A stretch of DNA of 64,000 bases from Amoebophrya sp. A120 (lineage: Eukaryota > Sar > Dinophyceae > Syndiniales > Amoebophryaceae): the NCBI GenBank assembly GCA_905178155.1, contig CAJINV010000001.1:10658311-10722310 (forward strand), written 5' to 3'. Of the stretch, positions 42,998-57,438 are shown piece after piece (position 1 is the stretch's first letter; each line of letters starts with the position of its first letter). The notes beneath the pieces were generated by a model, which was not told the origin of the DNA, did not search any database, and was given only the letters and a program-made list of their open reading frames with translations. Made by a program: the position numbers and the translations under genes.

Positions 42998-44089
42998 TGC
43001 TCGAAGCTTCGACGGGAAACTTTCCCGTCTTTCCGTCGTGATATTGAAACGTCTTCCTGCCGAAGAGGACTCAACTACTGCGCCATACGCTCAAGACCGG
43101 TCGACTAGGCCGGAAAAGGCAAAATAGATATTGGGGTAAAGGGAATCAAGCCACTGCAGTATTCATTATCCATGGAGGATTTACAGTAGTTGTGTTGCGA
43201 AACACGTAAATTGTAAGGAAGAATAGGAAAAAGCTTGACGAAACACGATGATGCCAACCGTACGAAAAGACACAACCACGAAGTAGCAATCACAACCAAG
43301 TCAAGGCGGTACGAATGTAGCACAAACAACATGAACGAAGAGAAGCATGAACGACGGTACGAACTTTCTTTGGCGAATACTTACACCCAGGAAATGAACC
43401 TGAAGTTGAACGAGTACAAATCTTAATGAAAGAAACACGATTTTCATTCACCTAGCACACAGCGCAAAACGATTGCGAAGAAATCCATGTAGCGACACAA
43501 CGACTGGAGCGAAAGCGACAGAATAGAAGGAACAAGAAAAGATCGACCAATTCTTGTAACTGCCAGGATAGAAACGGCGAACACAGATGTTGTTTATCCA
43601 CGTCCCTGTCACCGCTGAAGGCAAGTCCAGGTCGCTGAGATGTTTCTTGCTTGTTCATCTTTTTTTTTGTTGTACATGTGTTCGCTTGTAGAAGACTTTA
43701 CATTCTGTTCCATCGGCAATTCCATCCCCAGACTAGCAAAAGAAAAACACCCACACCTTGTTTCCGCAATGGTCTTCTCACGTACAAAAGAATTACCAAG
43801 AACTATCTCCGCGAATTCGATAATTGAAAAAAGTCCAGGTCTACTGTGGTATTCAGCTTACGTGCTGCTCCTGTTGAAAGATATTTATGAGGAGCATCGA
43901 TCCCACCAAAAAATCAGCTCGGTCGCGACCTCGTCCGCTGGTTCCCTTTTCGTCAATACCCGAAATTAGTTCGAAAAAAATCCTTCTGTTTGTTCTCACC
44001 ATGATGTGCTGGATAAGTAAGTACAGTGTTTCTCCCTTCTCCAAGAACTGGCTTCAAAACTACGCCTTCGGATGTTGAACTGCTTCTGT
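42998..44089. other. Intergenic spacer, about 1.1 kb
   Basis: AT-rich. Only short frames without ATG or domain are present. No introner or RNA gene is seen. Confidence 0.4.
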
Positions 44090-48552
<4,463 letters not shown>

Positions 48553-49675
48553 TTACGCAGCCGGCGCCTCCTTAGCCGCTGGAGCAGCCTCCTCGGTTGG
48601 AGCGGCCGCAGCTTCCTCGGTAGCAGCAGGAGCTTCTTCGGCGGCGGCAGCCTCCTCCGTGGCGGCCGGAGCGGCTTCTTCGGTTGCGGCAGCCTCACCC
48701 TCCGCGGCAGCCGGAGCGGCTTCTTCCTCCGCAGCGGCGGGAGCAGCCTCACCTTCGGCGGCAGCCGGCGCAGCCTCACCTTCCGCAGCGGCCGGAGCAG
48801 CAGCTTCACCTTCGGCGGCAGCCGGCGCAGCCTCGCCTTCCGCAGCGGCCGGGGCAGCAGCCTCACCTTCAGCAGCGGCCGGCGCGGCCTCGCCCTCGGC
48901 CGCAGCCGGAGCAGCAGCTTCGCCTTCCGCGGCAGCCGGAGCCGCCTCACCCTCGGCAGCAGCAGGGGCGGCTTCGCCCTCCGCAACGGCCGGCGCTGCA
49001 GCAGCTTCGCCCTCCGGAGCGGCAGCGGGAGGAGCGTCCGCACTGGCCGGGGACTCCTCGACCGGAACGTCCTTGCTGGCTCGGTTTGTGAGCTGCTGGT
49101 CCTGCAAATGCTCGACCATAAAGTCCAGGGCGTTCTCCGGCTGTCTCTCCAGCAGGCTACGGATCATGTTCTGCAGCACCGGCTGCACGCCGCTGTTCTC
49201 CAGGTACTTTGTGGCCTGCAGGGTCACCTCGTGGCGGGCCTCGCGCGCCTTCGCGCGTTCCGCACCCACGTCCGCACCCGGGAACTCGCAGCGGCAGGAC
49301 ACCTTCATCTCGTTGCCCATGTCAATCTGCTCCACATAAGCATCGTCGTTCTTCATCGAGTACCTGAGTTGATTTCAGTTTTAACATTTGAAAGGGATGT
49401 CTAATATCGTGAAAATTCGAAACGATAACGAAACAGCATCTCAAAGTTCAGATTTCTCAAAATAAATCAGATCGAACATAATTTAATTATTACATGGAGA
49501 CGGTCTTCCCCCCGATGTGCTGGAACAAGTCCAGTTTGAGCGTGGCGGCTTCTGACTTCTGGAAGTGGAAGGCATCGTCCTTTCGGTAGGGGCCCTGTCT
49601 GCGCGTGTCTCCGATCCGGATCGACACGTAGGTCTTGTCCGGCAGGTTCTCGGCGTCGGTCACAATCACGTCCAT
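48553..49675 (-). CDS. RIIa/DPY-30-like protein with C2-like N-terminus and Ala/Glu repeat tail (330 aa)
   Basis: Exon 1 (49675-49494) joins exon 2 (49363-48553) across a GT-AG intron (CCAT|GTAATA ... CTCAG|GTACTC). The first 60 residues (VIVTDAENLPDKTYVSIRIG, then HFQ and LKLDLFQH) resemble the first strands of a C2 domain. At about 113-148, YLENSGVQPVLQNMIRSLLE followed by QPENALDFMVEHLQ fits the RIIa/DPY-30 dimerisation helix pair, used to dock on A-kinase-anchor-type helices, often in flagellar complexes. The last 150 residues are a low-complexity array of EGEAAPAAA units of 9-10 residues, then TEEAAPA variants. Partner and location are unknown; a flagellar or cytoskeletal role is inference. 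Confidence 0.7.
48560..49010 (-). repeat. Tandem coding repeat, EGEAA(A)PAAA units
   Basis: About 27-30-bp units rich in GCC/GCA Ala codons and GAG Glu codons repeat a dozen or so times within the RIIa-like gene. Synonymous codon variation between units indicates protein-level selection or age rather than very recent slippage. Confidence 0.75.
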
Positions 49676-50595
49676 CTTCGCTTACAAAAAGAGTCTACTA
49701 GGAGGCTCTCGTAAGCTGGATTTTTGTCTGAGTTGGTGCTGTTGGAAAATTGTTGGGTCGTACAAGAGCTGCTTCAAGAGCGACTTGCCGCGTAAAGTTG
49801 TAAATTGAGGTGGTAGGAAGTGTTGAATTGAAAAGGAATTTTGGTGTCTTGGATCGCGGGGGCGCGAAACAAGAATAATTTAGAACTGCGAATGGGCGCA
49901 GGACTGTTCGTTCGGTTTGTGATGACATGGAAAATCTTGAAACTACAGACGCCACAGAGCAATAAAAGTTGAAAAGTCATTGTTGCACGAACGTCAAAAA
50001 TGCGAACGACTTGCATGAACGATACTGATGTTGCTAGGATAGCGCCAGAGTCACAGAGACAGGCCTATTGCACGATTTTCTAGTTGTACGTAATTACCGA
50101 AACACAAACAGCTTTTGTTTCTTTACGGACCGAGGATCTACTCGACAATAACCGAACAGATTTGTACTCTAAAACGGCGACCCGGGCAGTATTGAGAATT
50201 CGTTTTCTCATCGCCGAAGTGATGCACAGGTGAACCGATTCAGATTTTTTGTCCAATGGGTGGAACAGTACTTGTTACTTATGTCTCCTCTGATTCGTAG
50301 TCTCCTCTGAATCCGTACTGCGTATTTTTGGAAAGACAACTGATTGACGCACTGAATGTATCTCCGGAGGAAACATTTTTTGCCACTTTTCATTTTCTCC
50401 CGAAGGAAGATAGCGCAAGCAACGAATCATATCAGCAGACGCAAAAAAGATGAATTATTGTTGTTGACCCCCGTACTCAGTCTTTACATACGATTCGCTC
50501 CGATGGAGGCACTATGTGAACGATCATTGTTCAGCAATTACTTTCCGCCTATTCGTATTCAGGAGTTGGGCCAAACATAATAAGTAGCGACCCTT
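49676..50595. other. Intergenic spacer
   Basis: AT-rich. No gene or repeat is recognised. Confidence 0.4.
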
Positions 50596-51812
50596 TCAAT
50601 AAAGGACGTCGATAGTTATCGGGAAGCGGTGTTCCCTCTCCGCACAGACCACGTGGATGCCGTCTGTTCTCTTTAGCCGGACAAAAATGCCTACCTCTGT
50701 CTTTTCGCATTGATCACCGGAGACCCTCTCCACATCGTCCGGAAACATGGGACACGCTTGCCCATTCGGCAACTTTGGCGCACCGTCATAGATCGCCTCC
50801 GTCAAAACAAAGCGGTACTCGGCCCTTGCGAAGGTCTCTTCGACAAGCCGCATTACATACTGATAAGCCGCATCTTCCGCCTTTATTAGAGCTTCGTGAA
50901 AAATTCTTGCGAGCCGGCTATTCGGACCGCCATGAGTTCTGCCGCGGGCCAGGCTTGGGTGAGACACAAAAAGGTCCCTTACGTAACTCTTCATCTGCTC
51001 AGCATCGTCCTCTAATGCGGGGCCGATGTTGAACTCGATCAAAAGGGGGTACGTCGAAAAGTCGAACTCGTCATCGTTCACCACGTCGGTATTGTCATTA
51101 GCGTCGCGCAGGTCGAAACCCATCTCGTCGAGCACAGCAAAAACTTGCTTGAGGCCCGGCGTTGTTCCGTCGGACATTTTTGGAGCACTATCATGCACAC
51201 CCCGTGTGACCTCGACACAGTGGCCACCTTTCGCCGCGACTTCCTGCGCGAGTTTGACGAAGTATTCTGCTGCTCGCTTGTACCCCCGAGCGCGCTCGAG
51301 GTCCGAAATTTCCTCCAGCGTGCCACGGTTGAGCACGATCTGCTGGCTGGGCTTGGCGGACGCGAGAGGGCCTATGAATTCCTGTACGAGTCCGATAACT
51401 TCGAATGGGATTTTTGTCGATAGAGCGCGCCCACGAAAAACACAGAACTGCCACGCGTTCACCTGTATTGATTTAATATGTAGTTTATTGTATTCGATTT
51501 CGATCCAACTTAGCTGCAGCGACACACTGGCGAATGGTACAAAGGACACCAGGTAGGTACGCAAACCAAGCAAAACAATATTACCACGGCTGTCACTGCT
51601 TGTTTTTCAAAGTTCCTGCTGTGCGCTTTCTCCAGCGCACTAACCCAATCGTTGTACTCCAGCCCTGTCGTTTCTTCCTTGTTTTCCTCCGCATTTTTTC
51701 GTTTGGCGCCACTTTGCACAAGAAGGTCCGAAAACGTCGCTGGACGCGGAGCGGTAGCAGCTGCCGACGACGCGGATCCGGATGCCGTGCTCGACGAGGC
51801 AGAGGAAGTCAT
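50596..51812 (-). CDS. Paralogue A of a two-gene family, unknown function (364 aa)
   Basis: Exon 1 (51812-51585) and exon 2 (51462-50596) join at a GT-AG intron (GCCGTG|GTAATA ... ATACAG|GTGAAC). Ser/Ala-rich start, then TFSDLLVQSG and a short helical region. The main domain begins VNAWQFCVFRGRA and includes ERARGYKRAAEYFVKLAQEV, SAPKMSDGT, EDAAYQYVMRLVEE, YRFVLTEAIYDGAPKLPNG and CPMFPDDVERVSG. It is clearly homologous to 53570-54832, with the same intron position. No signal peptide or membrane segment is seen. I do not recognise the fold. Confidence 0.7.
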
Positions 51813-52380
51813 GGCGTTTCCTGTTCCTTCTACTTGCGATGTGAATATTAATATTATACTGGGTAAATTTCTTTATACATAGCCTCCACACAAATACTAC
51901 TTCACTCTGCTATTCTGCTTCTGCAACGAAATCTATTGATAATCGCATCGATATTTTCCTTCACAGTCGTGACCCCTGTATGCAGGCCTGAGCTTTGATT
52001 TCGAGCAGCTTTTCAAAAGCGACAAACTTAGCGATGGCGAGACTTTACTTCTCTGTTTGGGCAAAACAGGACATGCGACGAGTCAAAGCGTCTGCATCAA
52101 AATCATTTTGATATGTCTCGGTTTTACTGGCAGAATTTCAGCGGTGACCTCGATGAAAAGCAATCTAAAATAGATATTGACCTTGTCTGTTACTTCGTTT
52201 GCTTTTCCTTAGCGTGCTTTCGGACCGATATATCCTGCAAACCTTGTGCCTGTCCTTCGCTGGGTGCGGTTTTGCCACAAAAAAACGCCTTTGTTCTTCA
52301 ATTTTACGCCGTGTGATCTCCTGGGGTAGTAGTAGTGATTCCCAGCAAGGGGAGAGAAGGGCGCGCCTACTCTCACCTCA
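51813..52380. promoter_or_regulatory. Conserved upstream region of paralogue A
   Basis: About 51,840-52,090 aligns with 54,850-55,090 upstream of paralogue B, sharing long words such as GCGAGACTTTACTTCTCTG and GGACATGCGACGAGTCAAAG. No shared open frame is visible, so it is probably promoter, 5' UTR or trans-splice acceptor region. Confidence 0.55.
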
Positions 52381-53313
52381 CTAACTTTTCACCACTTTCT
52401 TCATCGCGCGTTTGGGTTTGGGCTGTTGGTTCACTTTCTTCTCCTTCGGCTTGCACGCACTCTCATGCGCGACCATCTTGCTAATTCGCAGCGATTCACT
52501 ATGGTCATGAGGCCGCTCCACCCGATTGTCGTGATTGAAGAGAATCTTGTACGTTTTGCATTCCCTGCATCGTAAGAACTCGCAGCCTGCCCGGTTCGTG
52601 AAAAGAGCATCTCGTGGTAGAGCGTTTCGCCAGCCCTTCGCATCCGACCCAAAATAATATCGGCCCGCCCAGTGGTTCCAAAGGTGTTGCTCCGGTCGGT
52701 AGTCGCCTGCTGCTCTGCCTTGTGCGTCTTTTTTCCTTCCTATCCTGATGTATCCACTCTCCCGGTGGACCTGCGCATGTTTTTCCATTGCCCCCGCTGT
52801 GGAGGCGTGCATCAATTCGCATGATTTGCAGAAGATTTTTTTGATATGCGCCGTCGGCCCCCTCGCCATCTTGTCGCGTAGAATGTCGCTGTTCCTCTCG
52901 ATGATCTCACATCGTATCTCCTGATCTTGCTCATTGCTGATTTGCTCGACCTTTTTCATAACTAGCGCCTTGATTTCCGTGTTTGTCGATTTTTTCACCG
53001 CATGTTCTTGCTGCATGTGCGCGATCATCTCCTCCGATGGCCCGCCATCCGTTGTTCCCCACGAGGCCGCCAGCGGATAGTTCTGCTCACACCACATGCA
53101 CTGGCGTTCGGCGTCGAAATGCTCCAGGGCCGACGGCTGTCCTGTCGGGGGCGAGTACACTACATCTTCCGCACTCACACTCGGGTAAACAAAGAAATTC
53201 AAGATAGAGCAGATCCTCGCATCCGCCGCCAAAAGATGAAGACCACGAAACGGCCAAGCAGGGCACCATCTCACAAAGCGGAGCGGTCGAGTCCTGTTCT
53301 TCAAATTGCGCAT
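52381..53313 (-). CDS. Cys/His-finger protein (about 310 aa), start uncertain
   Basis: An open frame with three similar motifs of the zinc-binding type: CMWCEQNY ending HMQQEH, FCKSCELMHAS ending EKHAQVH, and FLRCRECKTYKIL ending VAHESAC. A basic C-terminal tail (KPKRAMKKVVKS) follows. Such fingers often bind nucleic acid; the target is unknown. The first 55 residues look unlike the rest and may be read-through. A possible upstream first exon (MEPSPVLILLSRVVK, donor GTAAGC near 53,350) exists, but I could not find a matching acceptor. The gene sits between the two paralogues, so it either was inserted after the duplication or was not duplicated with them. Confidence 0.55.
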   Translation of the reverse strand: MRNLKNRTRPLRFVRWCPAWPFRGLHLLAADARICSILNFFVYPSVSAEDVVYSPPTGQPSALEHFDAERQCMWCEQNYPLAASWGTTDGGPSEEMIAHMQQEHAVKKSTNTEIKALVMKKVEQISNEQDQEIRCEIIERNSDILRDKMARGPTAHIKKIFCKSCELMHASTAGAMEKHAQVHRESGYIRIGRKKDAQGRAAGDYRPEQHLWNHWAGRYYFGSDAKGWRNALPRDALFTNRAGCEFLRCRECKTYKILFNHDNRVERPHDHSESLRISKMVAHESACKPKEKKVNQQPKPKRAMKKVVKS

Positions 53314-53569
53314 CAATTTCAATATCGATGCAGCTTACTTTTACAACACGACTTAGCAGAATCAGTACTGGGCTCGGTTCCATCGTTACGAAGCTGAACA
53401 ATGTAGAACACGGGTCTACGAGATCCGCGAAGAAGCAGCAGTCGCCGGCACACGAAGGAATGGGCAGTTTGAAATCAGGAGTACCCACACACCATATTTT
53501 GCCAGCGAAAGATTTATCATAACATGATTTCGCAGTTGGGGTCAGGCACGAAGCTACGATGTGCTTTTC

Positions 53570-54832
53570 TTACATCGACCCCATCATCACCTCGATGTAA
53601 ATCGGGAATGACTGAGCATTACGGCAGTACACATTGAGACCTTTCGTTTTCCATAGCCTGTTATACAGGCCGATCGTCCTAGTATCACACTCGCCGCCAG
53701 AAACTTCACTAACATCGCGTGGGAACATCGGGTAGTCGCCCCCATCGGGCAACTTCGGCGCACCTTGGTAGATCTCGTCGGTTAAAACGAACCGAAAGCT
53801 GGAACGGGCGAGATTCTCCTCGACGAGATTGATCACATACTGGTACGCTGCGTCTTCCACTTTTAACAGAGAATCGACAAAGATCTTGGCGAACTTGGAA
53901 TTGACCCCGTCGCTAGACACCTGATCGGACGAGTTCATGGACGCGCGACCACCTTCGAGTTCGTCCACGAGCTCTCGCATGTACGTGGCGCTATCGACGT
54001 CGAAGTTAAACTCGAGCCGATGCGGGTAGCCGTCTGTTCTAAAGTCGACATGTTCCCGATACCAGCCGCGAGCGTCACGCACTTTGTAACCCTTCGCTTC
54101 TAGCACTTCAAATACCGGGCGGATGTCTGCCGTGGAGCCGTCCGACATTTTCGGCGCGGCCTCGTGCGTAGCTTGTGAGATCTCCAAGATAGACCCACCC
54201 TTGGCGGCAACTTCCCGCGCCAGCTTGAGGAAGTATTCCACAACCCGCTTGTACCCACGGGCACGCTCCACGTCCGACAGACGCTCGAGCTCTGAGCGCA
54301 AGTTCGGCACCGTTTGCAGTTTGGCGGTAGCAGCCGGACCAATGAACTTCTGTACCAACCCGACTACATCTTCGGGAAGGCGTTTCGGTAGGGTCGCACT
54401 GGTCCGTCGACCTCGGAAGATACTAAACTGCCAAGCGTTCACCTGTTTTAAAAAGGTAGAGCCTCAGTGTCAGGGAGCCAGTCGGTATATGCTCATGCGC
54501 AAACGACCTTGATAAGCACTCCCATACAAAAATAAATCATGATGAATGAACATGCCAAGCTCAAAAAAAAAGTAAGCTGCATTGCAGAGCACCTTGGCAG
54601 CCACAACTTGCTTTTCGAAATTCCTGCTGTTCGCATCCTGCAGCGCGCTAATCCATTCGTTGTACTCAAGGCCCGTAGTTTTTTTCTTGTTTGTAGTTTT
54701 TTCCACGTTTTCGTCCGCATGGCGTATGGTGCCGCTTTGTACGAGCAGATCCGAAAACGTCGCTGAACGCGGAGCAGCAACAACAGCCCACGATGCGGAT
54801 CCGGATGCTGTGCTCGAGGAAGAGGAACTCAT
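53570..54832 (-). CDS. Paralogue B of the two-gene family, unknown function (370 aa)
   Basis: Exon 1 (54832-54593) and exon 2 (54442-53570) join at a GT-AG intron (GCCAAG|GTGCTC ... AAACAG|GTGAAC), at the same position as in paralogue A. ATG 54832 opens MSSSSSSTASGSASW, matching the Ser-rich start of A. Shared motifs: TFSDLLVQSG, LEYNEWISAL, VNAWQFSIFRGRR, ERARGYKRVVEYFLKLAREV, APKMSDGST, EDAAYQYVINLVEE, FRFVLTDEIYQGAPKLPDG. The copies have diverged substantially (by eye near half of residues differ over the main domain), so the duplication is old. Confidence 0.7.
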
Positions 54833-55205
54833 GATGTTTCTATTCGCTCCTTCAATGTGAATCTGGGTAAGTTTCTTTACAGCTTCCACACAAATACTTC
54901 AATCTCCTATTCCGCTGCCACAACAAAACACTGATATCGCATGGATATTTTCCTCGACAGTCGTACTTCACCCCTGTATTCAGGGCTGACCTTTGATTTC
55001 GAACAGCTTTTCGAAGGCGATAAGATTCGCGCTTGCGAGACTTTACTTCTCTGCTTGGACAAAAAAGGACATGCGACGAGTCAAAGCTAACAGAACAACA
55101 ATCGAACCCGATCCCGATCTATCACTTTTCTTCCAAAGAAACTACTCTTTGTGAGTTTTCGATCTCCCTCGTTCGTTTTTGAAACTTCAGCTTTTCTTTT
55201 GCCTT
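54833..55205. promoter_or_regulatory. Conserved upstream region of paralogue B
   Basis: Counterpart of the region upstream of paralogue A. Conservation of non-coding words between old duplicates suggests a functional promoter or 5' UTR. Confidence 0.5.
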
Positions 55206-56735
55206 TTAGACAACTACTGTTCCCAAGCGACAGTCAAGCGGTCCCCGTACCCCGGGATAGCCGCACAAACTCAAGCCACAAATGCTTGCCCAGGTGTGCA
55301 GCAGGTCGGGCTTCGGGTGGTTTGGTGATTTGCGAAACCCAGTGCGGGCAAAGCACTGCGCGAGAAACCGCAGACAGTTTTCCTTATCAGGGATAGGCTC
55401 CCCCAGAAGACCAAGCGCTCCACCGACCCAAAATGTGTAGCAGCAGTCGGCCCGCTTGTCGAAGCGACCCTCAAAACCCCCATTGTCTTCGCGCAACTCC
55501 GCAAGCCGGGCGATTGCAAAACGACGACGCCTCTCTTTTGCTCGTTCCTCGCAGGTGGTCGGAGACAAGGCTGAGATGCAGCTCTGAGTTGCAGCTTCAT
55601 CACTTTTAGGCACTTTCCCTGTCGTTCCTGCAACAGGTTCACAGCGATCATGCAGCCATGCTTCGTCTCCTGGTGCTTTTCGCTGCCGCGCACGTAGCCA
55701 GTTGATGGCTTTTGTGGAATAATAGTCACAAGATTGCTCGCTTTTCCTGTTCTCGCCTTCCTCAGATCCGGCAACCGCTCTTCCACCGTTGTGACCAATC
55801 GCACGTTCATTCCCCAGTACAGCTTGCCTTTCCTCGTAATCTCGCACAATCTCCAGGCATGCTACTGCGCAGAATGAGGCACCACCATGCTCCTCGGTCC
55901 ACGGAGCAATGCCGAACCCCCCCGAAATTCCGCGGCAGCTCAAGGCGTAGTTTTTCATCGACGCTCTGTCGACGTAGTCCCACAGGTCCAATAATTCCGC
56001 AATCACGGCAGCGCAATAGGAGAAGCGCACATCCGTCCCCAGCTCGGAAATGCTGTTTAGAAAACTGCCATCCTCCAGCTGGCAGCGCCGCAGATACTGG
56101 CCTATGGCGCGGCGCTGTGCAGGCGTGATTTTCTCCATGCCGCTCGAAGTGAGCCTTTTTCTTCTAGAGAACCCATGATCATCCAGATGATCTGCGGCGA
56201 TACCAGCCCGGCTGATCTCGGACCGTACTGGACACAGCGGCACTGGATCTGTTCTATTACCACCGGCACCGTTGTCGTCTGCTGTGTCTGTTTCGCTACT
56301 ATCCGGTACTTTTGCAGCAACTACATCCGTTTGTTCTACCTCTCCCTCTGCTTCCCAAACTATGCAGAGTATGACAAGCCCAGCGAACATGTTTGCGATG
56401 GATCTTGGTTGCAACATGTCCTCCTCGATGCTCTCGTCCTCCTCAAAACAGCTACTACTCTCGCTTTCCAGCGTAAACTTGCAGGCCGGGTTGGTGGAAA
56501 CAAACTCCGCAATCTGCGCCTTTTCGCACTCCGTGAACTTGTGGCGCAAAAGTTGCAAACTGGCCACGCAGAAATACAACAAGGTAACCCGATTGGTTTC
56601 CATGGCGGGATGCTGTGGCTGGCGCATTGATTCTAGTAGTCCTTGCCGAAGTTCGTCCAGATTGATTTTGGGCTGCAACTTGTCCTCGGATGCTGGAACG
56701 CCACCATCATGAGGTTGCGGTGTAGTCGGCGCCAT
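55206..56735 (-). CDS. PGGT1B: Geranylgeranyltransferase type I beta subunit (509 aa)
   Basis: Catalytic beta subunit that, with the shared alpha subunit, attaches geranylgeranyl to C-terminal CaaX cysteines of Rho/Rac-type GTPases in the cytosol. Single exon from ATG 56735. The alpha-alpha barrel repeats are visible: NRVTLLYFCVASLQLL, CQLEDGSFLNSISELGTDVRFSYCAAVIAELLDLW (split here over two helices), ISGGFG followed by EEHGGASFCAVACLEIV, GGFEGRFDK, and CYTFWVGGALGLLG. The zinc ligands are present as Asp430, Cys432 and His480 (in DLLHTWASICGLSL). At 509 aa it is longer than the usual 350-380 because of acidic, low-complexity insertions at about 95-200 and 310-400. Confidence 0.88.
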   Translation of the reverse strand: MAPTTPQPHDGGVPASEDKLQPKINLDELRQGLLESMRQPQHPAMETNRVTLLYFCVASLQLLRHKFTECEKAQIAEFVSTNPACKFTLESESSSCFEEDESIEEDMLQPRSIANMFAGLVILCIVWEAEGEVEQTDVVAAKVPDSSETDTADDNGAGGNRTDPVPLCPVRSEISRAGIAADHLDDHGFSRRKRLTSSGMEKITPAQRRAIGQYLRRCQLEDGSFLNSISELGTDVRFSYCAAVIAELLDLWDYVDRASMKNYALSCRGISGGFGIAPWTEEHGGASFCAVACLEIVRDYEERQAVLGNERAIGHNGGRAVAGSEEGENRKSEQSCDYYSTKAINWLRARQRKAPGDEAWLHDRCEPVAGTTGKVPKSDEAATQSCISALSPTTCEERAKERRRRFAIARLAELREDNGGFEGRFDKRADCCYTFWVGGALGLLGEPIPDKENCLRFLAQCFARTGFRKSPNHPKPDLLHTWASICGLSLCGYPGVRGPLDCRLGTVVV

Positions 56736-57438
56736 TTATATTTCCTAGTTTTGAAAAGAATCCAACTTTATCATTCTTCTTAGTTAGAGAAGTTGCATGC
56801 GGTGCTACGGTGTCTGTTGTTCTATTTTGTACTGATGCGAATGTGATTCTTCCTTCAGTGGCGCTCGGCGGATCTTGCTGAGTAACTACAGTTTCAATGC
56901 GCTCTAACTGATCCCGCTCCAAAGACCACTGGGTTTGAGTTTTAGTACACCCGACATGACCATGCACACCATGTACAAAGCCCGTCCACCTTCGCTTCCG
57001 GCCAGTCAGGCAACAGGCTGAATTCTTGCCATCACCCCATGATCATCATTGAGAAAATTCTTATCAAATGGTGTACACAAAATGAAAGATCCAATCCATC
57101 GCAAGCTGAGTTCAATGTATGAGCACATCGACAAAAATCGAAAATGTGGCAGCGGTTTCATCACAAGAAAATGTCCATATTTTACAGGTCAGAAAAATGC
57201 TAAACTTTCAAACTGAAACTTCATGCTCACGAAATTGAAATGTAATGGGACTCAACAAATCTGCAGAAGTGTATCATCTTCTCTGAACCATATTCAAAAC
57301 AAACAATGAAACTGCTGTAAGTGTATGCAAGAGTGTAAGAAAAACCTACAGTGTAAAAAACAAAAGCTTCTTTCGAAAATCTCAAGTACCAACTTTCAAA
57401 AAACCGTAGACGCTCTCCACTCCCTCCCTTCCCCCTGC
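56736..57438. other. Intergenic spacer
   Basis: Nothing recognisable is seen between PGGT1B and the His-rich gene. Confidence 0.4.
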
